Assembly: GCA_045544615.1 (NCBI GenBank)
Contig: JAZPZI010000028.1
Coordinates: forward strand, 1 to 50,773
DNA from: CAKSFT01 sp045544615
Lineage (GTDB): Bacteria > Bacillota > Clostridia > UBA1381
DNA length: 50,773 bases
Direction of reading: 5' to 3'
In this document: positions 8,159 through 16,800 of the stretch, one piece after another
Position numbering within the stretch: position 1 is the stretch's first letter
How the letters are laid out: each line of letters begins with the position of its first letter
Program-made: the position numbers and the translations under genes
The notes under the pieces: generated by a model
Databases searched by the model: none
Told to the model about the DNA's origin: nothing
The model's input: only the letters and a program-made list of their open reading frames with translations

Positions 8159-9685
8159 ATGACAAACGCACAACTTTATACAATTATTGCCCTTTGCATT
8201 TACGCATTTGCAATGGCACTTATCGGCTTTTTTACTGCAGGAAAGTCAAAAACATTAGACGGATTTTTAATCGGTGGAAGAAACATAGGAGCTTGGGCAA
8301 CTGCCTTTGCTTATGGTACTACATATTTCTCGGCGGTAGTTTTTGTTGGCTATGCAGGTCAGCATGGATGGAACATCGGATTGGGAAGTATCTGGATTGG
8401 TATTGGTAATGCAGTATTGGGTTGCCTGTTATCCTGGATATTATTTGCAAACAGAACAAGAAAAATGACCAAAAAGCTAAATGCAAGGACAATGCCTGAC
8501 TACTTCGAAAAAAGATATGCATCAAAAGGCATGAAGATTTTAGCGGCAGTTATTATCTTTGTATTTCTTGTTCCTTACTCAGCAGCGGTATACAAGGGTC
8601 TTGGCTCACTCTTTGGCGCAGTTTTCCCCGGAGTTGAAACCTGGGTATGGATGCTACTTATCGCTTGTCTTACGGCGGTATACCTCGTTGCAGGCGGATA
8701 TATTGCAACTGCTTACACAGACCTTGTTCAGGGTATCATTATGATAGCCGGCGTTGTATGCCTTATCATTGCAGTTCTTGGTCATGATTCTGTTGGCGGA
8801 ATTTCAGGGCTTATAACAAATCTTTCGGCTATACCAGAAGACGGCAAGCAGCTTACAAATATATTTGGCGGTTCTTCATTTAAATTCCTCTGCTTTAACA
8901 TTATGCTTACAAGCTTTGGTACATGGGGACTTCCTCAGATGATTGGTAAATTCTATGCAATCAAGGATACAGCGGCTATAAAGCGTGGAACAATTATTTC
9001 TACAATCTTCTGTGTGGTTATCGGATGCGGTGCATACCTTATTGGCAGCACATCAAGACTTGTCCTCGGTGGCGTACTCCCTGAAGGCGGAATTGATGCT
9101 ATCATTCCGACAGTACTAATGGAGGTCCTCGGTGGCGGAACACTTGGCATTATCCTTTTGGCAGTAATTATGATACTTCTTCTTTCGGCATCGATGTCAA
9201 CACTTGAGGCGGTTGTCTTAACTTCCGCATCAGCAGTTGCAGTTGACCTTATCCCCGCTGTCAGAAAAAAAGAAACAAAACCGGAATCACAGATGCTTCT
9301 CACAAGAATCCTCTGCCTTGTATTCGTTGCTTGCTCGTTTATCTTCGCAACACAGAATATCCCGGTTATCGTAAGCCTTATGTCTTTCTCTTGGGGAATT
9401 GTTTCGGGCTGTTTCATCGGACCTTACATCTGGGGACTTTTCTCAAAGAAAATTACAAAGATTGGTGCATACTCGGGTATTCTTGCAGGACTTTTAGTAG
9501 TAGGAATTTCAACACTTGTAATTACACTTAATGCTGATTTTGCAACAGCTGCTAAAATGTCACCGGAAATGGGCGTTTCCGCAATGGCAGTTTCAATGGT
9601 TATTGTTCCATTGGTAAGTGCATTTACTAAGAACAAAGATCCTGAGAGAGTTGACGAAATTTTCGAATGCTATAATGCAGAATAA
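8159..9685 (+). CDS. Sodium:solute symporter (SSS family)
   Basis: 508 residues from the ATG at 8159, with GGAGG 8 bases upstream. About 13 membrane segments are visible. Family hallmarks are the N-terminal GFFTAGKSKTLDGFLIGGRNIGAWATAFAYG stretch (described only as residues about 18-48), AAVYKGLGSLFG, LVAGGYIATAYTDLVQGIIM and the GWGLPQM-like GTWGLPQMIGKFYAI. The SSS family couples Na+ entry to uptake of sugars, amino acids, organic acids or nucleosides; this sequence looks closest to the proline/pantothenate-like branch, but the substrate cannot be read from it. Divergent from a LysR regulator that probably controls it. A hairpin terminator follows at 9700. Confidence 0.9.
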   Translation: MTNAQLYTIIALCIYAFAMALIGFFTAGKSKTLDGFLIGGRNIGAWATAFAYGTTYFSAVVFVGYAGQHGWNIGLGSIWIGIGNAVLGCLLSWILFANRTRKMTKKLNARTMPDYFEKRYASKGMKILAAVIIFVFLVPYSAAVYKGLGSLFGAVFPGVETWVWMLLIACLTAVYLVAGGYIATAYTDLVQGIIMIAGVVCLIIAVLGHDSVGGISGLITNLSAIPEDGKQLTNIFGGSSFKFLCFNIMLTSFGTWGLPQMIGKFYAIKDTAAIKRGTIISTIFCVVIGCGAYLIGSTSRLVLGGVLPEGGIDAIIPTVLMEVLGGGTLGIILLAVIMILLLSASMSTLEAVVLTSASAVAVDLIPAVRKKETKPESQMLLTRILCLVFVACSFIFATQNIPVIVSLMSFSWGIVSGCFIGPYIWGLFSKKITKIGAYSGILAGLLVVGISTLVITLNADFATAAKMSPEMGVSAMAVSMVIVPLVSAFTKNKDPERVDEIFECYNAE

Positions 9686-9699
9686 TACTATATAAATCG

Positions 9700-9734
9700 A
9701 AGCAGGTAGAATGAATATGTTCAGCCTGCTTTTT
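9700..9734 (+). terminator. Terminator after the symporter gene
   Basis: AAGCAGG (9700-9706) pairs with CCTGCTT (9725-9731), with GAA/TTC inside the loop, followed by a T run. Confidence 0.75.
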
Positions 9735-9808
9735 GTATACGAAAATCACGTGAGGTAGGTGTTTGAAAATTCTCTGATGTGTTAAATCTGAAAATTTAAA
9801 ATAATAAT

Positions 9809-9837
9809 TTGCAATTTTTTGTCATTTATGATATAAT
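9809..9837 (+). promoter_or_regulatory. Extended -10 sigma-A promoter for the HAD gene
   Basis: TTGCAA (9809-9814), 17-bp spacer, TGA-TATAAT with the -10 at 9832-9837. It leaves a leader of about 95 bases before the ATG at 9937, with no obvious structure. Confidence 0.8.
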
Positions 9838-9936
9838 ATCAAAATCAATAATGTTGAAAAGTATTATTTGCGTTTGTTAAAAACGTTGATAATTTTGAAA
9901 GGTAATATGTAATAGTTAAAAGGGAAGAGAAGTATA

Positions 9937-10566
9937 ATGAAAACATATATATTTGATTTTGACGGGGTTTTGGTTGATTCTATGCCGGTATGGGCAGGAA
10001 CTTATGTAAAACTGCTCGATGCCAATAACATTTCATACCCCGAGGATATTGTAAAGATAATAACACCGCTCGGAAATGAGGGCGCAGCGAAGTATCTGAT
10101 CTCTCTGGGAGTTGAAATGTCGGTGGAAGAAATCCTTGAACACTCAATGGCTGTATATAAATTTGAGTATGCAAATAACATTTTACCGAAAAATAATGTG
10201 GCAAAGGTTTTGAGAGAACTGAAAAACAGGGGAGATAGCCTGAATGTGCTTACCGCATCCTCGCATGAGTATGTTGACCCATGCCTCAAAAATGCAGGTG
10301 TGTTTGAACTGTTTGATAACGTCTGGTCATCAGATGAGTTTTTCCACACAAAAGCCGAGACGGTAATCTATGAAATGGCAGCCGAAAAGTTGGGGAACAA
10401 GCTTGAAGAATGCTTTTTCCTTGACGACAACTACATAGCACTCTCAACCGCAAAAAAAGCCGGTATGAAGGCAATAGGAGTCTATGACAGTGCATCGGAC
10501 GATTTTGTGGAAGACATGAAAAAGATGGCGGATAAGTACATATATGATTTTGAGGAATTGTTATAA
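9937..10566 (+). CDS. HAD-superfamily phosphatase
   Basis: 209 residues, cytoplasmic. Motif I is the N-terminal IFDFDGVLVDS, with the nucleophile and acid/base aspartates. Motif II is in VLTASS, a lysine follows near FFHTKAETV, and motif IV is FLDDN. A helical cap lies between residues about 15 and 85, as in beta-phosphoglucomutase/phosphoglycolate-phosphatase-like enzymes. It probably dephosphorylates a small metabolite. The ribosome site AGGGAAG is ordinary. It is monocistronic: own promoter at 9809 and a strong terminator at 10572. Confidence 0.85.
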   Translation: MKTYIFDFDGVLVDSMPVWAGTYVKLLDANNISYPEDIVKIITPLGNEGAAKYLISLGVEMSVEEILEHSMAVYKFEYANNILPKNNVAKVLRELKNRGDSLNVLTASSHEYVDPCLKNAGVFELFDNVWSSDEFFHTKAETVIYEMAAEKLGNKLEECFFLDDNYIALSTAKKAGMKAIGVYDSASDDFVEDMKKMADKYIYDFEELL

Positions 10567-10571
10567 TACGC

Positions 10572-10600
10572 AAAGAGGCAAGCATAATGCTTGCCTCTTT
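10572..10600. terminator. Bidirectional terminator
   Basis: AAAGAGGCAAGCA (10572-10584) pairs perfectly with TGCTTGCCTCTTT (10588-10600). It ends the HAD gene and probably the leftward TetR operon. Confidence 0.85.
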
Positions 10601-10657
10601 ACTATTCCACAAAATAATCAGAAATGAAAAATGAAATTAAGGTGGTGGAATAATAAT

Positions 10658-10813
10658 CTATTTAAAAAGAAAGCCTTTTAAGCCATTCTTTCTAAATCTT
10701 TTTTTCGGTTTTTCCCGGTTGTTGGATGATAAAAATGCTATCAGTGAGAATAAAATCATAAGGACTATGTTCAGAACTAAAAAGCCTATGATAAAAATTA
10801 TAAGTCCTTTCAT
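10658..10813 (-). CDS. 51-residue single-span membrane protein
   Basis: A small ORF starting ATG at 10813 with GGAGGG 5 bases upstream. The product begins MKGLIIFIIGFLVLNIVLMI, continues with a hydrophobic stretch to about residue 28, and ends in a basic tail (REKPKKRFRKNG...KGFLFK). One N-terminal membrane helix with a positively charged, probably cytoplasmic tail is predicted. It is the last gene of the TetR operon, 37 bases after the 77-residue protein. I do not recognise the family. A role as a small partner or regulator of a membrane protein is possible but not shown. Confidence 0.7.
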   Translation of the reverse strand: MKGLIIFIIGFLVLNIVLMILFSLIAFLSSNNREKPKKRFRKNGLKGFLFK

Positions 10814-10850
10814 TATGCCCTCCATTTGGTTTTAATAATTATTGTTCAGT

Positions 10851-11084
10851 TTACAGAAAATACCTTAAAAAGGGTATCAACCGGAGTCGTGCGAAAAGTA
10901 ATTCTTTCTTCCAGTATTTGTATTCCTGTCTGCTTTGTGAATGACGAAGTTTATTTTTGATATAATTTCTTCTTGCCCAAAAAGGCGTAATTACTTCCCG
11001 GAAGTATGCCCCTAAAAGTAAAAAAACAATAAGAGAAAAAACAAGTATATTTAAATGAGGTTCAAAGTTGTTGTCAGTCATCAC
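10851..11084 (-). CDS. 77-residue small membrane protein
   Basis: The start is GTG at 11084 or ATG at 11081; GGAG (11093-11096) is 8 bases from the GTG, so that is used here. One membrane helix (LNILVFSLIVFLLLGAYF) is followed by a strongly basic tail (WARRNYIKNKLRHSQSRQEYKYWKKELLFARLR). It lies 28 bases downstream of the tetR gene and 37 upstream of the 51-residue membrane protein, so the three are very likely one operon. Both small proteins have the same plan (helix plus basic tail). No known family was recognised. Confidence 0.65.
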   Translation of the reverse strand: MMTDNNFEPHLNILVFSLIVFLLLGAYFREVITPFWARRNYIKNKLRHSQSRQEYKYWKKELLFARLRLIPFLRYFL

Positions 11085-11112
11085 GGTGTCATCTCCTGTT
11101 TGAATTATTTGT

Positions 11113-11700
11113 TTAACGATTTATTAAAAACGAACGTTTATCGTTAAGGCTGAACTCTCTTTCTACAAAAAGCTTTAAAAAATTCATTTGCAAAGACGAG
11201 GATTCATAATCTTCCCATACGATATAATCCATTATTATCGAAATATACATAAATACAATCGGTGCAATACGCTCAGGACTGCACTCAAAAATAGCAGAAA
11301 GCTTTTTGGTATATCTATCATAAGTAACTTTTAGGTCTTCGGCTTTTTGGCGCATTCTCGGGCCATAAACGGGGCTTGTTGTCACCTGATATATAAATCG
11401 TAGCGAGAGCTTATGTCTTGATATTTCATGGATAGATTCGTTGAAAAATCTGTCAAGGTTATAAATGTTTTCAAATGCAAAGGCAAAGAGGCTATCGGCG
11501 ACCTTATCGAGCCCGTAGCGTACTGTGTCGATGATGAGCTCGTCCTTGCCGCTGAACCAGTAATAGATGCTACCCATTGATATTTCGGTTGCCTTACAGA
11601 GCTCTCTTAACGATACATTTTCAAGCCCGTTTTTAGTTAGATAATCGAAGCTTTTACCGAGTATTTCATCTTCGATGTTATGATAGGCTGCATTTCTCAT
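11113..11700 (-). CDS. TetR/AcrR-family transcriptional regulator
   Basis: 195 residues. The N-terminal helix-turn-helix is clear: ILGKSFDYLTKNGLENVSL, then LCKATEISMGSIYYWFSGKDELI. The rest is the helical ligand-binding domain. AAAGGAGG lies 9 bases upstream of the ATG. Two palindromes upstream (11740-11752 and 11869-11885) are candidate operators, so autoregulation is likely. The genes it leads are two small membrane proteins rather than the usual efflux pump. A terminator hairpin in the leader (11765-11807) suggests extra control by attenuation. Confidence 0.9.
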   Translation of the reverse strand: MRNAAYHNIEDEILGKSFDYLTKNGLENVSLRELCKATEISMGSIYYWFSGKDELIIDTVRYGLDKVADSLFAFAFENIYNLDRFFNESIHEISRHKLSLRFIYQVTTSPVYGPRMRQKAEDLKVTYDRYTKKLSAIFECSPERIAPIVFMYISIIMDYIVWEDYESSSLQMNFLKLFVEREFSLNDKRSFLINR

Positions 11701-11739
11701 TGTTGTAAAACCTCCTTTTGTAACGTTTGCTATAATTAG

Positions 11740-11752
11740 TGCAACGGTTGCA
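11740..11752. promoter_or_regulatory. Palindrome TGCAACGGTTGCA upstream of tetR
   Basis: A perfect 6-bp inverted repeat around a single central base (TGCAAC-G-GTTGCA), 40 bases before the tetR start. It sits near a weak leftward -10-like TATAGC, so it may be an autorepression site. Confidence 0.55.
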
Positions 11753-11764
11753 ATAATTCCCTAT

Positions 11765-11807
11765 AAAAAAAAACGACCGCAGCATAAACTGAGTTATGCG
11801 AAACGGT
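11765..11807 (-). terminator. Terminator-like hairpin inside the tetR leader
   Basis: On the minus strand ACCG (11807-11804) pairs with CGGT (11779-11776), and GCATAA pairs with TTATGC (11799-11794 and 11787-11782). Nine T residues follow (11773-11765). It lies between the promoter at 11863-11891 and tetR, so it is either an attenuator or the end of a short RNA of about 90 bases. Confidence 0.7.
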
Positions 11808-11862
11808 TATTAAAAACATATTCATTTTTATGTATCAGGGAATATCCTAAAATCTTGCTTTA

Positions 11863-11891
11863 ATTATAACATCACAATGCGATGTTGTCAA
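11863..11891 (-). promoter_or_regulatory. Consensus sigma-A promoter with a palindrome filling its spacer
   Basis: Minus strand: perfect TTGACA (11891-11886), 17-bp spacer, perfect TATAAT (11868-11863). The spacer ACATCGCATTGTGATGT is itself a palindrome (ACATC-n-CA-n-TG-n-GATGT), an ideal operator position. The transcript should start near 11856 and run into the hairpin at 11807. Confidence 0.85.
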
Positions 11892-12071
11892 TCTTTTTGG
11901 TGTTTTTCGTCATAAGAAATAAAAAAATAAAAGGCTCTATATAACCAATGTTGTAATTTACCTAAAGCAATAGCTTTAAAGTAGATATTGGATTTTAAAT
12001 AATTAGAACAGATGCTATAATAACAGTATTTGAAAGTTGGCATAAAACATTTTGTTTTGCTATGAATGTTA
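11892..12071. other. Intergenic stretch without genes
   Basis: No credible ORF. A small inverted repeat TAAAGC-AATA-GCTTTA lies at 11963-11978, and a lone TATAAT lies near 12015 without a well-placed -35. Confidence 0.4.
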
Positions 12072-12100
12072 TTGACTAAATATCGGTTTGGTGGTATACT
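12072..12100 (+). promoter_or_regulatory. Sigma-A promoter for the MBL-fold gene
   Basis: TTGACT (12072-12077), 17-bp spacer, TATACT (12095-12100). Because the first in-frame start (12066) precedes this promoter, the ATG at 12150 is the likely start. Confidence 0.85.
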
Positions 12101-12149
12101 AAAATCAACAAATTACCGATATTTCGGCGTAATAAGGAGAGTATTTAAA

Positions 12150-13796
12150 ATGGGCAGGGAAGTGTTTTTGAAGTTTTTTGACAGGGCAGAACAATGCGAT
12201 TGCTCGGAGGGTGCAGTTCTTTTTTGGGCAGAAGAGCAAAACGAAAAGTCATACTGCGATTTTTGCGGTGTTCTTGAGGATGCCGGATATGATTTCTATA
12301 CAAAACGTGAAGAAAACGGAAATGTCTTTTCTACATATACAAAAGACGGAGAGGTTATAAATATTTACTATACACCAAGTGATAAAAAAATCCGTATGGT
12401 GACAGAAACAGGCGTTAAGCTTCCGCCAAGAGCCGAGGACAATAAATACGAAAAAAAGGTAGCACCGCTTGTTACACAGCTAAAGGGAAATAACTTGAGA
12501 GTTGACTGCGGCATGTGCTATGTAATCCGCCTCTCGGACGGTCGTTTTGTGATTATCGACACGGCATTCGACGAATATGAAGAGCCGGAAAAGCTTATGG
12601 ATGTACTAAGAGAACAAAACGAAGTATTCGAAAAGCCAACGATTGCGGCGTGCTTTATTACACATGTACACAATGACCATTTCAGAACCTTCACACAGAT
12701 TATGAAAAAATACGCTGATGAGGTTGAGTTTGGTGATATTATCTATAACTGGCCGAACAGGGAAAAGGTTCTTTCGGAAAGTGACCATACCGAGTTTGAC
12801 GAATATGTAAAAAAGATTTACGGTGACAGAATAATCAGGGAAAGAAGCGGTCAGCGTTTCTGCTATGCCGATGCAACATTTGATATTCTCTTTGCCTGCG
12901 ATGACTTATATCCCGAAGTGATAAAGAATACAAACGATACTTCGCTTGTTATGAGGATGGAGATGAACGGAAGACGCATTCTCTGGACGGGTGATGCACA
13001 GGTTGAAGCATCGGCGTGTGTTTGCCAAAGATACGCAAAAGAGAGCCTTGAGAGTGAATTTTTGCAGGTTGCACACCACGGCTTCTGGGGTGGCTCTGCT
13101 GATTTATACAGAATGATTGATGCAAAGGTTCTTTTGTGGCCTGTGCCTGATTTCTGGTATCACGAAGCACTCAACTGGAGCCCTAATGAGGCACTTTTTG
13201 AGTCGGGAAATGTTGAAAAAATCTTTATAGCAGGAAGATATCAGACGGTTATTGATATGACAAAGCCTGTACCGGAAGTGCCGGAGATTCCGCAATATAA
13301 AGCCGGAGATGTCATATACAGTGAAGACTTCTCGGAAAAGACAAGAATCCTCGACCTTGACTGGGTAGCACTCACCGGCGGAAAAACAGGCGGTACAGGT
13401 GCAAGACTGAGACTTGAGGATAACAAGTGTTTCTGGGATGTTGATGGTGAAAGACATACTATGCTTGAGGTCAGAAAGCCGTATCAGCTTGAGAATGCAA
13501 AGTCATATACGCTTGAATTCTCGGGCGAGATTCTGAAAAAGGCTGAACTGTTCGGCCTGATCTTTAACAATGCAAGACCAACTGTATGGTCGGATGAGCA
13601 TATTGCTATTCTCGACATTGATGAGGGCACATTTGCCTGCAAGCTTACCCTTGATGAGTCGGCAAAGGTTGCAACTTTAGAGTATCAGGGCAAGAAAACC
13701 GAAATTGAATACATCTCCGAGGAAAGACGAGGTTTGTATTTCGTTCTGAAAAATGGTGAGATTGTACTTGATGAAATTAAGATAACAAAGAGATAA
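12150..13796 (+). CDS. MBL-fold metallohydrolase with extra N- and C-terminal domains
   Basis: 548 residues from the ATG at 12150, with AAGGAGA 9 bases upstream. Residues about 1-90 form an alpha/beta lead-in. The metallo-beta-lactamase fold starts near residue 105 (CGMCYVIRLSDGRFVIIDTAFD), and the metal motif is H172-V-H174-N-D176-H177. Further ligand candidates are in ILWTGDAQ and LQVAHHG, as in the ComEC-like branch. A beta-rich C-terminal domain of about 160 residues (GDVIYSEDFSEKTRILDLDW onward) resembles a carbohydrate-binding or concanavalin-type sandwich. No signal peptide. The substrate is unknown. It is monocistronic and ends at a shared terminator at 13809. Confidence 0.75.
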   Translation: MGREVFLKFFDRAEQCDCSEGAVLFWAEEQNEKSYCDFCGVLEDAGYDFYTKREENGNVFSTYTKDGEVINIYYTPSDKKIRMVTETGVKLPPRAEDNKYEKKVAPLVTQLKGNNLRVDCGMCYVIRLSDGRFVIIDTAFDEYEEPEKLMDVLREQNEVFEKPTIAACFITHVHNDHFRTFTQIMKKYADEVEFGDIIYNWPNREKVLSESDHTEFDEYVKKIYGDRIIRERSGQRFCYADATFDILFACDDLYPEVIKNTNDTSLVMRMEMNGRRILWTGDAQVEASACVCQRYAKESLESEFLQVAHHGFWGGSADLYRMIDAKVLLWPVPDFWYHEALNWSPNEALFESGNVEKIFIAGRYQTVIDMTKPVPEVPEIPQYKAGDVIYSEDFSEKTRILDLDWVALTGGKTGGTGARLRLEDNKCFWDVDGERHTMLEVRKPYQLENAKSYTLEFSGEILKKAELFGLIFNNARPTVWSDEHIAILDIDEGTFACKLTLDESAKVATLEYQGKKTEIEYISEERRGLYFVLKNGEIVLDEIKITKR

Positions 13797-13808
13797 AAGA
13801 AAATAATA

Positions 13809-13837
13809 AAACCCGCAGTTTTCAAACTGCGGGTTTT
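13809..13837. terminator. Bidirectional terminator
   Basis: AAACCCGCAGTTT (13809-13821) pairs with AAACTGCGGGTTT (13824-13836), with T or A runs on each side. It serves the MBL gene and the convergent 1379-residue gene. Confidence 0.9.
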
Positions 13838-13840
13838 TGC

Positions 13841-16800
13841 TTAATTATAAGTTTTAAAGTCATACGGTGTCATACCGGTTAAGCTATCCCATATGAACAG
13901 GTTAATGTATTCTGCATCGGTTGTGTTGATTCCAAGCGGAACAGGGGTTGCTGTTGCAGTCGCAGTTATATCGTCGGTTTTCACGCCTGTTAGTCTGTCG
14001 CCAACATATGTTGCGGCAATTACTGTTACAGGCACATCGCCGATATATGACTTGACAGTTGCGGTAACGCTTGTTTCGTTATCGGTCATGCCTTCGATTT
14101 CGACCTTTTTGTGAGATACTGCTTTTACATCAACTGTTGCACTGCCGTTTTCGAGTTTAACACGCAGGTTTCCGCCTGATGTGCCTTCGACATATTCTGC
14201 ATCATTTGCGGTTGCGAGCTCAACTGTCTCGACATTATCATTTAAGTATGAGTATATTGCGGTATCGCCGTCAAAGGCTACAGTTGCCTCGGGTTCTGAA
14301 AGGGATAGCGGAATATTCATCCAGACATCGCCAAGACCTGTGGCACTCGATGCCTTTGCGGTTATCCTGATGCCGTCGTTGGTGAGCTCATATCGCCAGG
14401 TAGCAGTTATGTCGGTGTTTGGAATAGTTCCTGAAATCTCAAAAATCTTATCCGGTGTAATCCATGTAAGAGTCGATTTTTCCTTTCCTGAGAAGAAGAA
14501 GCTTCCCGATGCGGTGTTACCGAAGATACAGCTTGAGTTGAGCTGATCCTTGCTTGTAACGCCTGATGAATAGTTAGTCGGCTTTTTGGATGCCGAGAAT
14601 GAGCCTGTTCCTTCTGTCCACATAACACTTGCACCGCCGCCAAGATATGACATACTCGGAATCGAGCTTGCACCGTCGATTGCATAAAAGCTATTTAAAT
14701 ATATACCCTTATGCTTTATAGCGATTATTCCGTTTTTATCCCAGATTCCGCTTTCCTGTTCGCAAGGAAGAGGCTCGGATGTGAATTTTGACTGGTTTTT
14801 GTAAGCATTATACAGTGCAACTGTTCCGTGTGAAGTGTAGTTCTTGATGCCGTATTCATATGCAGGATAATACCTGTTTATAACACGCATCGCCCACTCG
14901 TCATTTGTTACATAGCACGGGAATGTGGCTGCATTACCAAGTCCTTCATCCGGCATGTTCACAAGCTCGAAACGTCTTTTTGCAAGCGGAAATTCGTCGA
15001 TTAAGAACTCGTAGTTGGTGTGAGTTGTGATTGCATATGCTCTTGTTGTACGGGATGTGAAGCAGTTCGGTGTTGTGTAGAGTAATGCCTTTGGCTGTGG
15101 CAACCAGAAAAGACTGTCGAACTCGATATTGTCTTCTATTACACCCTTTAATTTTGAAACTGTTTCCTTGTCAGCACCGCTCCAGGCTTTGTAGTGCTTG
15201 TAGGTTGGATAGAGGAGCAACTGACAAAGTGTGTGGTACTGACCGTCAAGACCGCGGTCTTCGATGAAATATCCGGCGCTTGACTGACCGATTCTCTCGT
15301 TAAAGACATCATTTGCGGCAAGGTTGCCCGCCTGGTTTTTGAACAAGTCGTGGTGACGCTCAACGCCTGTCATGCGTGCGATAGACTCAACCGCAGACAT
15401 AGTAAAGAAGAACTGATTTGTTGTATTCATGCCACGGAACCCGCCCTGCTTATCACAGATTGCAGAAAGCCCCAAGTCAATGGTTTCGACTGTTTCGGGG
15501 TCAAGTAAATTGCGGATGCCCTCATAGCTATTTGATAACCACTGTATGCGGAAGTTGCCATGAGTGGTGGGGTAGTTCAAAGCATTGTCACCCTCACGGA
15601 TTATGTGATCCTCACTCAACTGTATGATTGCGCTCAGAATATGAATTGCGTTTAAGTTGGCAAGTGCCTTGTTCTGGTAGAGATAGTTAAGTTGTGCATC
15701 AAGCCCGACAACAGTTCCGAAGCCGGTTGTAAGACCGTTATTGCAGAACTTTCCGGTCTCCCAGGACACGGTTGGTTTTGTAAAGCCCGATTGCCCGAAA
15801 ATTGAGCCGAAATACGGGTCGTCGGGGTCCATTACCATACGGTCAACCTGGTCACCAAGCGGTGTGATAAGACCGTACGGGGCAAAGAGCAGAGCCTCTG
15901 CCATCGGGTAATCGATTCTTTCCGGAAGTGCCGGTTTTTCAAAGCTTACCGTTAAGTCTTTTTCGTTTAAAAGTCTGATTGCCTCGAGTCTTGCGCGGGA
16001 CTGAATTGGACCCTGGCAAAGGATTCCTTCGGTTTCAATCCAACCGCCCTTTAACATTTCTGCACTGTCGAGGTCGGGGCAGAGAAGTGACGGTGCACGT
16101 TCTATTCCAAACTGTCCGTAGAAGTTATCTGCAATGTTGACCTCAAGGTAACATTCATCGCCGATACTGTTGATGGTTACGGCATGCTTTCCAAATGTAT
16201 AGTTGACCGAACTTGGTGAGTACTGGACATTTTTATCGTCGGTCACATAAAAGGCTGACGAACTCTGAGCACCTACGATAACCGAGTCGACCTTCTCAGG
16301 AACGTAAATGTAACCGTTTTTCAAGGTGTTTTCGGTAATACCAATCAGGCATTCGCCTCTTACACCCCAGCAATAAGCTTCTTCGATTCCGATGCCGATA
16401 AGGTCGCCGTCTCGTGAATCGCTGAACTGGAACTGCCAGATACCCTCCTCGGCTGTCGGGAGATTAAAGCAAACTGCAGTTTTGCCTGTTTCTGAGTATG
16501 TAAAGTCATATATAAATGAAGTCTTTCCGCTTGGTGATATAACCTTGGCATATGCCGGTGGTTCAAACGGGAGGTCTGCCTCCACAGTTCTGTTTATTGT
16601 TTCCCTCTCGAAATATACCTTTCCCGGAGATGCGATATCCACATAAACAAGCACGCTGAATCCGCCCATACCTGCCTGTGCTTTGTTTTGCGATTGCTGG
16701 TATACTGAGAAGAAATCATTGGCGTCCTGCGTTTTAAAACTAAACTCGTGTGTAACTTTTGCACCTGAAGTTTCACTCGCAGTAACTGTCACGGTGACAT

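Noticed and set aside
8953..9417. 154-codon ORF on the minus strand inside the symporter gene
   Set aside because: Antisense shadow with no start signals. The plus-strand symporter has a promoter, a ribosome site and clear family motifs.
12066..12149. Extended N-terminus of the MBL protein from the start at 12066
   Set aside because: It would begin upstream of the strong promoter at 12072-12100. The ATG at 12150 has AAGGAGA at good spacing.
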